DNA from: Brachypterus glaber
Taxonomy: Eukaryota > Arthropoda > Insecta > Coleoptera > Kateretidae
Length of the DNA: 64,000 nt
Assembly (NCBI GenBank): GCA_958510825.1
Contig: CAUEHQ010000001.1
Span: 186,001 to 250,000, forward strand
Reading direction: 5' to 3'
Shown here one piece after another: positions 1 to 10,452 of the stretch (its first letter is position 1; every line of letters starts with the position of its first letter). The notes beneath the pieces are model-generated. The model ran no database searches, was not told the origin of the DNA, and saw only the letters and a list, made by a program, of their open reading frames with translations. A program made the position numbers and the translations under genes.

Positions 1-112
1 AGTTTCTTTAACCAGAAAGAAAAAACAAAAATATACTATACTAACTAGAATTTTGTATAAAGCATTGCTTTAAAAGCAAATACTTTTAAAGAATATGTAG
101 CTATATATAACA

Positions 113-226
113 AAATAGTATATTACATAACTAGTGTGGAAGGTTTATGAACGAGCCGTCAGGCGAGTGACGAAACCCCACGAGTGTAAGAAATACACTT
201 TCCAACGAGTTATGTATACTATTTTT
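113..226. repeat. short inverted-repeat element (MITE candidate)
   Basis: The two ends are imperfect inverted repeats of about 28 bp: AATAGTATATTACATAACTA at the left is mirrored by AGTTATGTATACTATTTTT at the right. The GC-richer centre carries CGAGCCGTCAGGCGAGTGAC. Size and symmetry fit a small non-autonomous DNA element sitting in an intron of the transporter gene. No transposase is encoded and no family was recognised. Confidence 0.5.
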
Positions 227-479
227 CCTACGATCCCGAAAAAATATGAAGTTTCTTATTTTAAAATTTTCTAATTTTTATTAATTTTTAAGAAAAGCAA
301 ACCACAAAATAAGTACGGCTACTATTACGCAAGTTGCAAAATTCAGCCAAATAGAATTTGTACCACTTCTGAATTGTATTACTAGATAATTAGTTGGTAC
401 AACCTGATTTCTGATTATTTAAAACAGTTGGCCCTTAACCCCTTTTTCAGTGTAATACATATTTATTTATTTATTTTAG

Positions 480-583
480 GTCGACACAGTTTTAATAGGA
501 ATTAGTCAAAATATGAAAATAGAAGCATATATTACAGATCCAGTAGATTTTCAAAAATCTTTGTCTGGTGATCCCAGACTCAG
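480..583 (+). CDS. SLC15/POT oligopeptide transporter, exon a (extracellular loop)
   Basis: Internal exon of a proton-coupled di/tripeptide transporter that sits in the plasma membrane; the family call rests on the downstream exons. The acceptor is a T-rich run ending TTTTAG before 480 and the donor is CAG|GTAATT after 583. The frame reads VDTVLIGISQNMKIEAYITD and on to GDPRL, ending with two bases of an Arg codon that the next exon completes. Low hydrophobicity fits the large extracellular domain between TM9 and TM10. On its own this stretch would not be recognisable. The support is open frame, good splice sites and phase continuity. The following intron is only 52 bp (584-635). Confidence 0.72.
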
Positions 584-635
584 GTAATTTTAAAACATTT
601 TTTAAAAAGATTGTCTATTTTCTATTTTTTTGTAG

Positions 636-782
636 AATATCGTACATAAAAACTATACAGAGGTTAAAAAATGTAACCGTAACTCTTAAGAATAGTGCTG
701 GACTAATGAATATGTATTTTATTAGCGATAGTCCCATTGACCATTTGGCCTCTTCCACATACATAGAGCTGCACCAAGGAAT
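636..782 (+). CDS. SLC15/POT oligopeptide transporter, exon b (extracellular loop)
   Basis: This exon continues the phase of exon a (AG+A = Arg). The acceptor is TTTTTTTGTAG before 636 and the donor is AAT|GTAAGT after 782, a near-consensus site. It encodes about 49 residues, including the polar stretches RLKNVTVTLKNSAGLMNMYF and SPIDHLASSTYIELHQG, as expected for the beta-rich extracellular domain of animal PepT-type carriers. It ends with two bases (AT) of a split codon that is completed by the first base of the exon at 20380. The start 568 sometimes assigned to this reading frame lies in the intron and is not a real translation start. Confidence 0.72.
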
Positions 783-918
783 GTAAGTTACAAATATAGA
801 CCAGAGGTTTGCGCCATTTTTTTAATAGAAAATTGGTAAATTGGTAAAAATATAGACAAATTGGCCATAGAGAATGTATAGTGTCCAAGAATTTGAGACC
901 ATATAATTCTGAAACTGT

Positions 919-973
919 CTGTATAATTCAGGAACATCTAGAGGAACATCTGTATAATTCAGGAACATCTAGA
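919..973. repeat. 31-bp tandem duplication
   Basis: CTGTATAATTCAGGAACATC occurs at 919 and again at 950, a 31-bp period. It is followed by a run of overlapping CTAGATCT/AGATCTAG palindromes at 970-998. This is a small local duplication with no coding content. Confidence 0.75.
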
Positions 974-1411
974 TCTAGATATAGAGATCTAGAGATCTAA
1001 CTGGAAAAATAATTAAATAAAAGAGTCGTAATACATTTCGAGGTTAGATATAGGACTCCTATAACTTTCAACTATACAGTATAACCTAACTCAAACGAGT
1101 TAAATTAAAAATTAAAATATGAAAATAAATTGAAAAAAAAATAGCAGTTAAAACTAAATGAAAATATTATTTTGGAACAAATAAAACAAAATGTCAATCG
1201 TAATAATTATTATGGCAGCAATTTGGCCCGCCAAATTAATTTTTTATCTGCAATACTTGTCATTTTGTAATTTGATTTATAAAAACGAATTTAAAATAAC
1301 AAGTATGACTGGTAAAAAATATTCCGATGGGCAGAATTTCAGCCAAAATGACCTAATAATACAATAGCTGCACTGCGCTATTGTTAGTATTCTTATACTA
1401 ACAGTATAATA

Positions 1412-1885
1412 CTACTAGACTTTAGTAAGGCATTTGACACTACGTCACTCTGATATGGGTTCCCGGACACTGCGGAGTCTTCGGCAACGAAAAGGCTGAT
1501 CCACTTGCCAGCGAAGGGGCTATAGCAATCTTTACTGGACCAGAACTAGTCTTTGGAATAGCCATGAAGGTTTCCAAGTTTTAGTTTGAGGCTTGGGTTC
1601 AGGAAAAATTTCTTGAGTATTGGAACGACAGTCAAGGTTTAAGGCAATTAAAAATGCTTATTCGACACCTATATAGCCGGGACTACTACTGTTACTCGAT
1701 AGAAGGAGAGGAGGCTTATAGTGGGTTTTCTAACTGGACATTTCCCCTTAAACAAACAGATGCACACTATCTAGGTAAGTGTGTGGTTAGTAAAGAAACA
1801 AGACTTTATTTAATGTCTGAGTGTAACATACTAGGAACACTGAGATTCAACTGTTTTGGTAGGCAATACTATTTTGGAAAAGTTA
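1412..1885 (+). pseudogene. non-LTR retrotransposon relic: RT motif joined to RNase H
   Basis: At 1412-1441 the frame reads LLDFSKAFDT, the catalytic A motif of LINE reverse transcriptases. Immediately after it, at about 1450, a different frame reads LIWVPGHCGVFGNEKADPLA, the end of an RNase H domain of Jockey/R1-type LINEs. An in-frame stop follows near 1584. The stretch 1654-1870 then reads a cysteine-containing tail ending SKETRLYLMSECNILGTLRF, which resembles the C-terminal tail of such ORF2 proteins. The several hundred codons normally between these parts are missing, so this is an old, internally deleted fragment in a transporter intron. It merges at about 1866 into another repeat. Confidence 0.75.
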
Positions 1886-2190
1886 CGTTAATCGGAATTT
1901 TCTTTCAGCTTGTTTTCAATTTTTTTAAAGTTTAACCCCCCATAACTTTTTTGTTTTTGGGGGGATTACTTTTAAAAACAATAGGGATCTTCCCCTCATA
2001 GACCTTTATTTTTTCAGAAAATTTCGAGGCCATCGGATTATTTGTTCTTGAGTTTTCATGTCTACAAAAAACGTGACACCGAACAGACAGACAGACGGAA
2101 GGACGGATGGACAAACGGACAAAAAAAAAGTTTCTTATTTTTTCATGAAACATTTGTATAAAATAATTTTTGTCTAGAACGTTAGATAGA
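1866..2190 (+). repeat. dispersed repeat family R1, partial copy
   Basis: Partial copy of a family found six times in this window. It shares the block from ACGTTAATCGGAATTTTCTT through the GACAGACAGACGGA microsatellite to CTTATTTTTTCATGAAAC, in the same order as the copies at 2312 and 18321. The short reading frames seen here, rich in RPSVCLSVR, are translations of the GGAC/GACA microsatellite and not genes. Confidence 0.7.
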
Positions 2191-2311
2191 TATTTTACTT
2201 TTTTCCAAACAAAGACGCATATTCACTATTTAAAGCAGTGGTAATCGATTACGTAATTGTCGCATAATCTTATACAATCTTTAGGAAATGGTTGCGCGAA
2301 ATAGGTATTAA

Positions 2312-3033
2312 CAAGCCGTGAAGATATGTAATGCTACGCATTCCATTATATATTATTCACAGTAAATAGTATATTGCATTTCCCAAATACTTAAAAAAAA
2401 TAATTTTCAAAAAAATAACAAGAAAAAAAAGGTCTTTTTTGAAAAACGAAAAAAGAAAATTTTTTCAAACAAAAGTGTTGGGGAAAACTTCTTTTTTTAT
2501 TTTAATTTTTTTTATTAAATTTACTTTTTGCGAAAAACGAAAAAAAAAAATATTTGAAACAAAAAAATCTAAAAAAAATTTCAAAATTTTTCAATTTTTT
2601 TATTATTATTATTTTTGTAGAATTGATCCTTACAATAAAAGTAATTTTTCCTGAAAAAATTACGTTAATTGAACTTTTCTTTCAGCATTTTCGATTTTTT
2701 TAAAAGTTTAACCCCCCGTAATTTTTTTGTTTTTGAGGGGATTACTTACAAAAACAATAGGGATCTTCCCCTCATAGAACTTGATTTTTCCTAAAAACTT
2801 CAATACAATCGGATTATTCGTTCTTGAGTTATCGTGTCTACAAAAATCTTGACATCAAACGGACGAGCAGATGGACAGACCGAAATTTGAAAAAAAAGTT
2901 GCTTATTTTTTCATGAAACAAATTTATCCAAGAATTTTTTGTCTAAGACAATTTTTGATTTTTTTTTGAAAATTCGAAACTACCGTATAATATTATTCTA
3001 GCGCTGGTGCTGTGAATAATATAATCACTGTAT
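2312..3033 (+). repeat. dispersed repeat family R1, near-complete copy
   Basis: It begins AAGCCGTGAAGATATGTAAT and ends CTAGCGCTGGTGCTGTGAAT. Both ends carry ATTATTCACAG in opposite orientation, so there is a terminal inverted repeat of about 11-14 bp, and a small hairpin (AGCGC/GCGCT type) lies at the 3' end. The interior has long A/T runs and a GGACAGAC-type microsatellite. Copies are also at 1866 (partial), 18321, 24610 (minus), 29063 (minus) and 57310 (decayed). It is a non-autonomous element of unknown class; no transposase or clear target duplication was seen. Confidence 0.75.
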
Positions 3034-3059
3034 AAATTATGCAGAGTTATCTACCCCTC

Positions 3060-4579
3060 GCTATAAAACATAACTATATTCTATACAAAAACATATACTA
3101 ACTCCCAGTATTCTTTTCGCACTTCCATTAACTTAAAACAACATGCTAAGTGGACTGCGGTCCTAAATACCTACTTGTATTAACGTTACTGTGGTCGGTT
3201 TTTTCAAGCAAGATAGTAAATTAAAAATCGCACAGTATTTTCAAAACTGATTCGAATATTGGATGTGCGAATATACTGCGTAGTTTATTTTATAAAACAT
3301 AACTATAATCTATACACAAGCATTTACTATTCAAACCTGTTGTAAAAATATTTACTGTGCGATTATTAATTCACTCTCTTGCTTGATGAAACGGACCATA
3401 GATGTGGCATTCCCAGTATTGTTTTCGCACTTCCATTAACTTAAAACAACATGCTAAGTGGACTGCGGTCTTAAATACCTACTTGTATTAACGTTACTGT
3501 GGTCTGTTTTTTCAAGCAAGATAGTAAATTAAAAATGGCACAGTATTTTCAAAACTGATTCGAATATTGGATGTGCGAATATACTGCGTAGTTTATTTTA
3601 TAAAACATAACTATAATCTATACACAAGTATTTACTATTCAAACCTGTTGTAAAAATATTTACTGTGCGATTATTAATTTACTCTCTTGCTTGATGAAAC
3701 GGACCATAGATGTGGCATTCCCAGTATTGTTTTCGCACTTCCATTAACTTAAAACAACATGCTAAGTGGACTGCGGTCTTAAATACCTACTTGTATTAAC
3801 GTTACTGTGGTCTGTTTTTTCAAGCAAGATAGTAAATTAAAAATGGCACAGTATTTTCAAAACTGATTCGAATATTGGATGTGCGAATATACTGCGTAGT
3901 TTATTTTATAAAACATAACTATAATCTATACACAAGTATTTACTATTCAAACCTGTTGTAAAAATATTTACTGTGCGATTATTAATTTACTCTCTTGCTT
4001 GATGAAACGGACCATAGATGTGGCATTCCCAGTATTGTTTTCGCACTTCCATTAACTTAAAACAACATGCTAAGTGGACTGCGGTCTTAAATACCTACTT
4101 GTATTAACGTTACTGTGGTCTGTTTTTTCAAGCAAGATAGTAAATTAAAAATGGCACAGTATTTTCAAAACTGATTCGAATATTGGATGTGCGAATATAC
4201 TGCGTAGTTTATTTTATAAAACATAACTATAATCTATACACAAGTATTTACTATTCAAACCTGTTGTAAAAATATTTACTGTGCGATTATTAATTTACTC
4301 TCTTGCTTGATGAAACGGACCATAGATGTGGCATTCCCAGTATTGTTTTCGCACTTCCATTAACTTAAAACAACATGCTAAGTGGACTGCGGTCTTAAAT
4401 ACCTACTTGTATTAACGTTACTGTGGTCTGTTTTTTCAAGCAAGATAGTAAATTAAAAATGGCACAGTGAGTATTTTCAAAAGTGATTCGAATATTGGAT
4501 GTGAGAATATACTGCGTAGTTTATTTTATAAAACATAAATATATTCTATACACAAACATTTACTATTCAAACCTGTTGT
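3060..4579. repeat. 308-bp satellite, about 4.9 tandem copies
   Basis: CCCAGTATT recurs at 3104, 3412, 3720, 4028 and 4336, an exact 308-bp period. Copies 2-4 look almost identical; the first and last diverge at the edges. Each monomer holds an imperfect inverted repeat of about 50 bp per arm: TCAAGCAAGATAGTAAATTA in one arm is mirrored by TAATTTACTCTCTTGCTTGA in the other, about 110 bp apart. The monomer is therefore itself a foldback unit. The array follows directly on the end of an R1 copy and ends at 4579, where a new sequence starts. Confidence 0.93.
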
Positions 4580-4599
4580 AATAGTAGATTACAGGTCGA

Positions 4600-4623
4600 C
4601 TCGGAAAATAGTACTTTTCCGAG
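4600..4623. repeat. short hairpin
   Basis: CTCGGAAAA is followed six bases later by TTTTCCGAG, making a 9-bp stem at the edge of the 308-bp array. A related GTCGAGGAAAAGTAC follows at 4635. It could be the end of a small foldback element, but the class is unknown. Confidence 0.5.
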
Positions 4624-4869
4624 ACCATTTGTAGGTCGAGGAAAAGTACAATTTTCCAGGACACCTGTATACTATTTTATTCGCAACTCTTTTTATTTAA
4701 ATATAAAGTAATTTATACTATTTTTTTTTAAACCTAGATGTTTGAATTCAAATAAAGAAAATAATACTATAACACTTTGTCTTTTAGTTATTTTCATATT
4801 TACCACAAATCATTTTTCCCGCATTTTACAATAAAAGCACAAGCACTAAAGTTTTACATACGCGTAACC

Positions 4870-4988
4870 CGAAAAAACAACCACAAAAAACATTTGTTGA
4901 TAGCTTACAAGGCACCGTTTACAACACGCAAAAAAACAACCACAAAAAACATTTGTTGATAGATCACAAGACACCATTTATAACATTT
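4870..4988. repeat. 59-bp tandem duplication
   Basis: AACCACAAAAAACATTTGTT occurs at about 4879 and 4938. The whole unit through ACAAGGCACCGTTTA / ACAAGACACCATTTA is repeated with a 59-bp period. The open frame across it (MSFSYF...) is a by-product of the repeat and not a gene. Confidence 0.75.
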
Positions 4989-5283
4989 ATTATCCTTCTC
5001 AATCTCAAACGTAAAAAACATTGACTAAAAGAAATCACGTACTTTCCAAACTTTATTAATACATGTAATCAAAAAGCAGACCACAGAGCAACTGCTTTTC
5101 GTAAAAATTGTAATTGCGATATTTTTCGTGTGGTGCTTCATGCCCTCTTTTCTAAATTCTAAAAATTAGGTTTTCTTTCAAATGAGTAGTAAAAGCAAAA
5201 ATCTATCCGAAAAAACTGTAATACTATTTCGATTTATAAGGACAGAAATTTTTAATTTTAAACAAACGTATAAAAATATTAAT

Positions 5284-5407
5284 ATATTATTCCATCAATC
5301 TATTTTCTACAAGCTTATATTGGTAGACTGACAGTTTCGGGTTGCTGGCCCTCTTTAGTTTACCCACTCTGTATTATTATTAAAAAATAGGTTGATTGAA
5401 TAATAAA
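5284..5407. repeat. short inverted-repeat element (MITE candidate)
   Basis: TATTATTCCATCAATCTATT at the left is mirrored by AATAGGTTGATTGAATAATA at the right, with a unique core between them. Length of about 124 bp and approximately 22-bp arms fit a tiny non-autonomous element. No target duplication could be assigned because the flanks are very AT-rich. Confidence 0.5.
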
Positions 5408-5860
5408 CTATTTGGATTTATTGCACCTTTCGTTAGGATGTGCGGTACGTCTTTTTGCGCTCTTCAGATACTTATGAGTATTCTATACCCTATAGGGTTT
5501 AACCGAGAGTTTAACATTTCCCATAAGAGATGGCACTACATGTGCTCATTCTAACACTTGATATGGAATATCATACCGTATTCTGTGTTTGAAAAGTCTT
5601 TGTATTTGCTAACATTCTAAAGCAGTCGTAGAAAAAATATATTCTACTACATAATACGTAATAATATTACTAATACCTTATACTTGTGAGAAAAACACAT
5701 TGATAATTAGAGAAAGATGGTGTATAAAATAACTTGACAACACTATTTTTATTTTATTTATTATTTGTTTCCAGACTGGACAGGTGAGATAGTGAGAAAA
5801 ATCTTACGGGATCCCCGCTGGGTGATGTTTATTTTTTTAGGGTTATTTTTTTTTAATCAT

Positions 5861-8590
5861 CAAAATTTCTGGCAGGGGTAAAATTTTTTGGGGTTGATGA
5901 GGTTTTTTTTTTGTTAGTGACAAAATTTATTTTGACAACTTCAACTACAGCAATTGTATAAAAAACGTATAGTTAAAAATCACAGATATAGGCTGTTTTC
6001 TTTTTCGAGATATTCGCATACAATTACACGATGCATCGAGATGTAATAATACTGAGGCAACTCAGGTCTATACAGTCAGCTGACTGTATAAGGAATTTAA
6101 AATATCGACGAAAAACTATAAAAACAGTGACAAAAAATATGAAGAATTTGTGGGAAAAAAAGTCTGTTGAACATCGGGAGCCGATAAGTATAAAAAATTT
6201 GGTAATATCACAGCGATTAAATTTCGCTTCAGCAATCCCAAATAATTAAAATTAAAGTTGTGTAACTCGTTATACAATACTCATACTCATACTCATAGGT
6301 ATGGAATTAATATTTTAAAATTTAATTTAATTTAAAAAAAAATTATTGTAAGTATAAACAAAATTACGTAATATTTAAACAGCTCCTTTTTTTAATATTA
6401 CATATTAAAAATCAAAGATAAAGTTGTTATTCACATAATTAGATAAATGTTAACAAACTGTTTTATAACAATTTGAAGCATACATACTTGTTGCAATAAT
6501 AATTCAATTAAACAGAATTTACTAAAATTTCAATTATTTTAAGTCCAGTACTGGTATATACGACCAATGTCTTATTCATTCCGAGGTCTGCTTATTACTA
6601 ATAAATTATTAGGTATTTATCAATAGATTATTTAAAAAAATGATAAATAATTACATAAACATAATAGAAAATATAAAAATTGTTTTCAATCAATATTTGC
6701 TAATATTACAATACAATGGATTGATAAGAAATATTGTAGAATTTCAAGTATTGCATATAAATAGTTGATATTAATTAGTAAATCACTATAAAATTTGCAA
6801 AATTTCTGGCCGTGGTAAATTTTTTTTGGGCGTGATGAGGTTTTTTTATGTTAGTGACAAAATTTATTTTTACAACTTCAACTACAGCAATTGTATAAAA
6901 CACGTATAGTTAAAAATCACAGATATAGGCTGTTTTCTTTTTCGATGTATTCGCATACAATTACACGATGCATTGCGATGTAATAATACTGAGGCAACTC
7001 AGGTCTATACAGTCAGCTGACTGTATAAGGAATCTATTAAATATCGACGAAAAATTATAAAAACAGTGACAAAAAATATGAAGAATTTGTAGGAAAAAAA
7101 GTCTGTTAACATCGCGAGCCGATAAGTATAAAAAATTTGGTACTATCACTGCGATTAAATTTCGCTACAGCAATCCCAAATAATTAAAATTAAAGTTGTG
7201 TAACTCGTTATACAATACTCATACTCATACTCATAGGTATGGAATTAGTCTTTTAAAATTTAATTTAATTAAAAAAAAATTTATTGTAAGTATAAACAAA
7301 ATTACATAATATTTAAACAGCTCCTTTTTTTAATATTACATATTAAAAATCAAAGATAAAGTTGTTATTCACATAATTGGATAAATGTTAACAAACTGTT
7401 TTATAACAATTTGAAGCATACATACTTGTTGCAATAATAATAATTCAATTAAACAGAATATACTAAAATTCCAATTATTTTAAGTCCAGTACTGGTATAT
7501 ACGACCAATGTCTTATTCATTCCGAGGTCTGCTTATTACTAATAAGCTATTAGGTATTTATCAATAGATTATTTAAAAAAAGATAAATAATTATATAAAC
7601 ATAATAGAAAATATAAAAATTGTTTTCAATCTATATTTGCTGATATTTCAATACAATGGATTGATAAGAAATATTGTAGAATTTCAAGTATTGCATATAA
7701 ATAGTTAATATTAATTAGTAAATCACTATAAAATTTGCAAAATTTCTGGCGGTGGTAAAATTTTTTTGGGGGTGATGAGGTTTTTTTTATGTTAGTGACA
7801 AAATTTATTTTGACAACTTCAACTACAGCAATTGTATAAAACACGTATAGTTAAAAATCACAGATATAGGCTGTTTTCTTTTTCGATATATTCGCATACA
7901 ATTACACGATGCATCGAGATGTAATAATACTGAGGCTACTCATGTCTATACAGTCAGCTGACTGTATAAGGAATTTATTAAATATCGACGAAAAACTATA
8001 AAAACAGTGACAAAAAATATGAAGAATTTGTGGGAAAAAAAGTCTGTTGAACATCGCGAGTTGCGTAACTCGTTGTACAATACTCATACTCATATATGAG
8101 TATGCATAGGTATGGAATTAGTCTTTTAAGTATAAACAAAATTATGTAATATTTAAACAGCCCCTTATATTTAATATTACATTAAAAAAATAAAAGATAA
8201 AATTGTTATTCACATAATTAGATAAATGTAAACAAACTGTTTTATAACAATTTGAAGCATACCTACTTATTGCAATAATAATTCAATTAAACAGAATTTA
8301 CTAAAATTCCAATTATTTTAAGTCCAGTACTGGTATATACGACCAATGTCTTATTCACTCCGAGGTCTGCTTATTACTTATAAATTATTAAGTATTTATC
8401 AATAGATTATTTAAAAAACGATAAATAATTTCATAAACATAATAGAAAATATAAAGATTGTTTTCAATCAATATTTGCTGATATTTCAATACAATGAATT
8501 GATAAGAAATATTGTAAAATTTCTTTCAAGTATTACATAGAAATAGTTGATATTAATTAGTAAATCACTATAAAATTTGCAAAATGATTT
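5861..8590. repeat. three tandem copies of a ~940-bp unit
   Basis: CAAAATTTCTGGC recurs at 5861, 6798 and 7738, giving periods of 937 and 940 bp. The third copy is shortened (an internal block is missing near 8060) and ends at about 8586. Every copy carries a perfect 22-bp palindrome with core CAGTCAGCTGACTG (about 6072, 7009, 7951), and an ATACTCATACTCAT microsatellite near 6280, 7215 and 8080. The short frames inside (for example 6031-6249) do not resemble a known protein and are not conserved as open frames between the copies. Confidence 0.9.
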
Positions 8591-9189
8591 AATTTTATAA
8601 ATAATTTTTAATGAATATTATTAATATTTAAGCCTCCAGATTAGGGTATTTAAAAAAACCACAAATGTAGACTATTTATTTTTTAAATCATAGCTTAGTA
8701 TCTAAACAATCATATACCAAATTTCAAGTACATCAAATGTCTACAAAAGGTGCTAAAAAACTGCTATGTCTTAAAAAACCTATTTTTCAGTTTTTTTTTA
8801 CCTTTAAGTTCTACAGGTTCCATTGATGCAAATTAAAAACTATTTCGTAGTACCTAAAAAAAATCTGTGCAAAATTTAAAGTATATCGGATATCTTCAAT
8901 AGCTGCTAAAAATGTTCTTTACTCTCAACTACCATCTAAATCTCAAAAACAAATTTCCCGATTTCATTGTTCTTGGTCTCATTTAAATCATCTACTATTT
9001 TTCTACAAAATGTTTTCTGTAAGTTTAGACGTGTCTTTTTTGGATACAGCAGTAGTTGATATTTAATGAAGAAATGTTTCAGGAAAACGATAAATTCTAA
9101 AACAAAGGTAGTACAAAATCCAAAGTAGGTACACTTTTAAAATTTTAAGACTTATTTTATCACATATTATAAACCCCATTATAAACTTT

Positions 9190-10180
9190 AAATCCACCGG
9201 GAGACAAGCAGTCAAATGCACAAAAACAAAATTATGAAGTCAGCAAAATGGCACTTTTCATTTCTAAAAAATCAAATATTCCTATATATCTGGAAGTTTT
9301 CAAAATAATTTAAAGATTATCGTCTTATTTGGTTGATAAAATATTGCTTTAAAAATAAGTGTTTAAAGTTGAATCGAGGCTTTCCCGTATATAGCATTAA
9401 TTAAGGAATAACTTAGAAATGGGCAAAAATATTTAATTTCTTAACTAAAAAAAAGTTTTGACAAAAAATGTTTTTAATTTCAACAAAAAAATATTTTAAC
9501 AAAAATAAAAACTGATTTGTATGTTGAAAAGGGGGCAAAAGGGCATTAAACTGCCAATCACTGAGGAAGTAGAGCCTAAACCATAAGTAAAAAAAAAAAA
9601 ACGGTTTTACAATGTTTAGAATTGGATCAGAAATTATTTTGACAAAAAGAAAAACTGATTGGAGTGGTGGAAAGGGGACAAAAGGGGATAAAACTGCAAA
9701 TTATTAAGGGAGTATAGCCTAAACCATGTCCTATTAAAAAAAAGTTTTTACAAAAAATGTTTAGAATTAGATTAAAAATTATTTTGACAAAAAGAAAAAC
9801 TTATTGGAGTGGTGCAAAGGGGACAAAAGGGTTTAACACTGCAAATGACTAAGGCAGTAGAGCCTAAACCATAAGTCTTATTAAAAAAAAGTTTAAACAA
9901 AAAATTAGAATTAGATAAAAAATAATTTTGATAAAAAAAAACTCAATGGAGTGATGCAAAGCAGGCAAAAGGGTATAGAACTGCAAATCACTAAGGCATT
10001 AGAGCCTTATATATCATTTTAAAGAGCAATAAAGTGTTTAAAATAAGATCAACATCGAGTTATTATTTACCGAGATATTTCAGATTAAAAGATACGAAGC
10101 ACGATGGAAAAGCACCATTTTGATGACGTCATAAATCATGAACCAATCAAATAACAACTTGTCTCCCAGCGGTTTTTTAC
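9190..10180. mobile_element. element with inverted ends around a tandem array
   Basis: CCACCGGGAGACAAG at 9193 is mirrored by CTTGTCTCCCAGCGG at about 10157, and the AT-rich sequence outside them continues the symmetry weakly. Between them lies the 145-bp tandem array at 9441-10012. No coding region is visible. Likely a non-autonomous DNA transposon; the exact boundaries and target duplication are unresolved. Confidence 0.45.
9441..10012. repeat. about four tandem copies of a ~145-bp unit
   Basis: Each unit runs from a poly-A start through GTTTAGAATTAGAT, TTATTTTGACAAAAAG, GGGGACAAAAGGG and ACTGCAAATCACTAAGG to TAGAGCCTAAACCATAAGT. Unit starts are near 9441, 9588, 9735 and 9880. The copies are diverged from one another, so the array is not recent. 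Confidence 0.8.
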
Positions 10181-10369
10181 ACTAAATTATGTCTAAAAAA
10201 CACCCTTTAAATTAGGGAGTGGTATCACAAACTGAAGTATTTTGCCTTTATTTCGCTCTTATTCCCAGGATTATATATAAAACCAGGATCGTCAGGGTAA
10301 TATCTTATAATTTATGATTTGACATTATATCTTATGATGTAATGATTTGACATTATATACGGGCCCGTG

Positions 10370-10391
10370 TATTTAGCTGGCCAGCTAAATA
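10370..10391. repeat. perfect 22-bp palindrome
   Basis: TATTTAGCTGG is followed at once by its exact reverse complement CCAGCTAAATA. It lies 36 bp before a second strong palindrome. Confidence 0.9.
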
Positions 10392-10427
10392 CCAGGGCTT
10401 AGGGGATATCCTCTTCATCCACGCCTC

Positions 10428-10452
10428 TGACAGGGAATTAAATTCCCTGTCA
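10428..10452. repeat. 25-bp palindrome
   Basis: TGACAGGGAATT, one central A, then AATTCCCTGTCA: 12-bp arms that match perfectly. A degenerate echo, GGAGAATTAAATTTCCTGAG, follows directly. Confidence 0.9.

Noticed and set aside
1654..1935. 93-codon frame as an independent gene
   Set aside because: It is the tail of a decayed LINE ORF2 running into a repeat.
1932..2153. RPSVCLSVR-rich frames (also 18462, 29196) as coding regions
   Set aside because: They are translations of GGAC/GACA microsatellites in a dispersed repeat.
3060..4579. CRISPR-like array
   Set aside because: Units are 308 bp, continuous, with no separate spacers, and the DNA is eukaryotic; this is satellite DNA.
5757..5800. possible exon after TTTGTTTCCAG at 5764-5774
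   Set aside because: No conserved peptide follows and the transporter phases already join without it.
6031..6249. 72-codon frame in the triplicated unit
   Set aside because: The frame is broken in the other two copies and shows no known motif.
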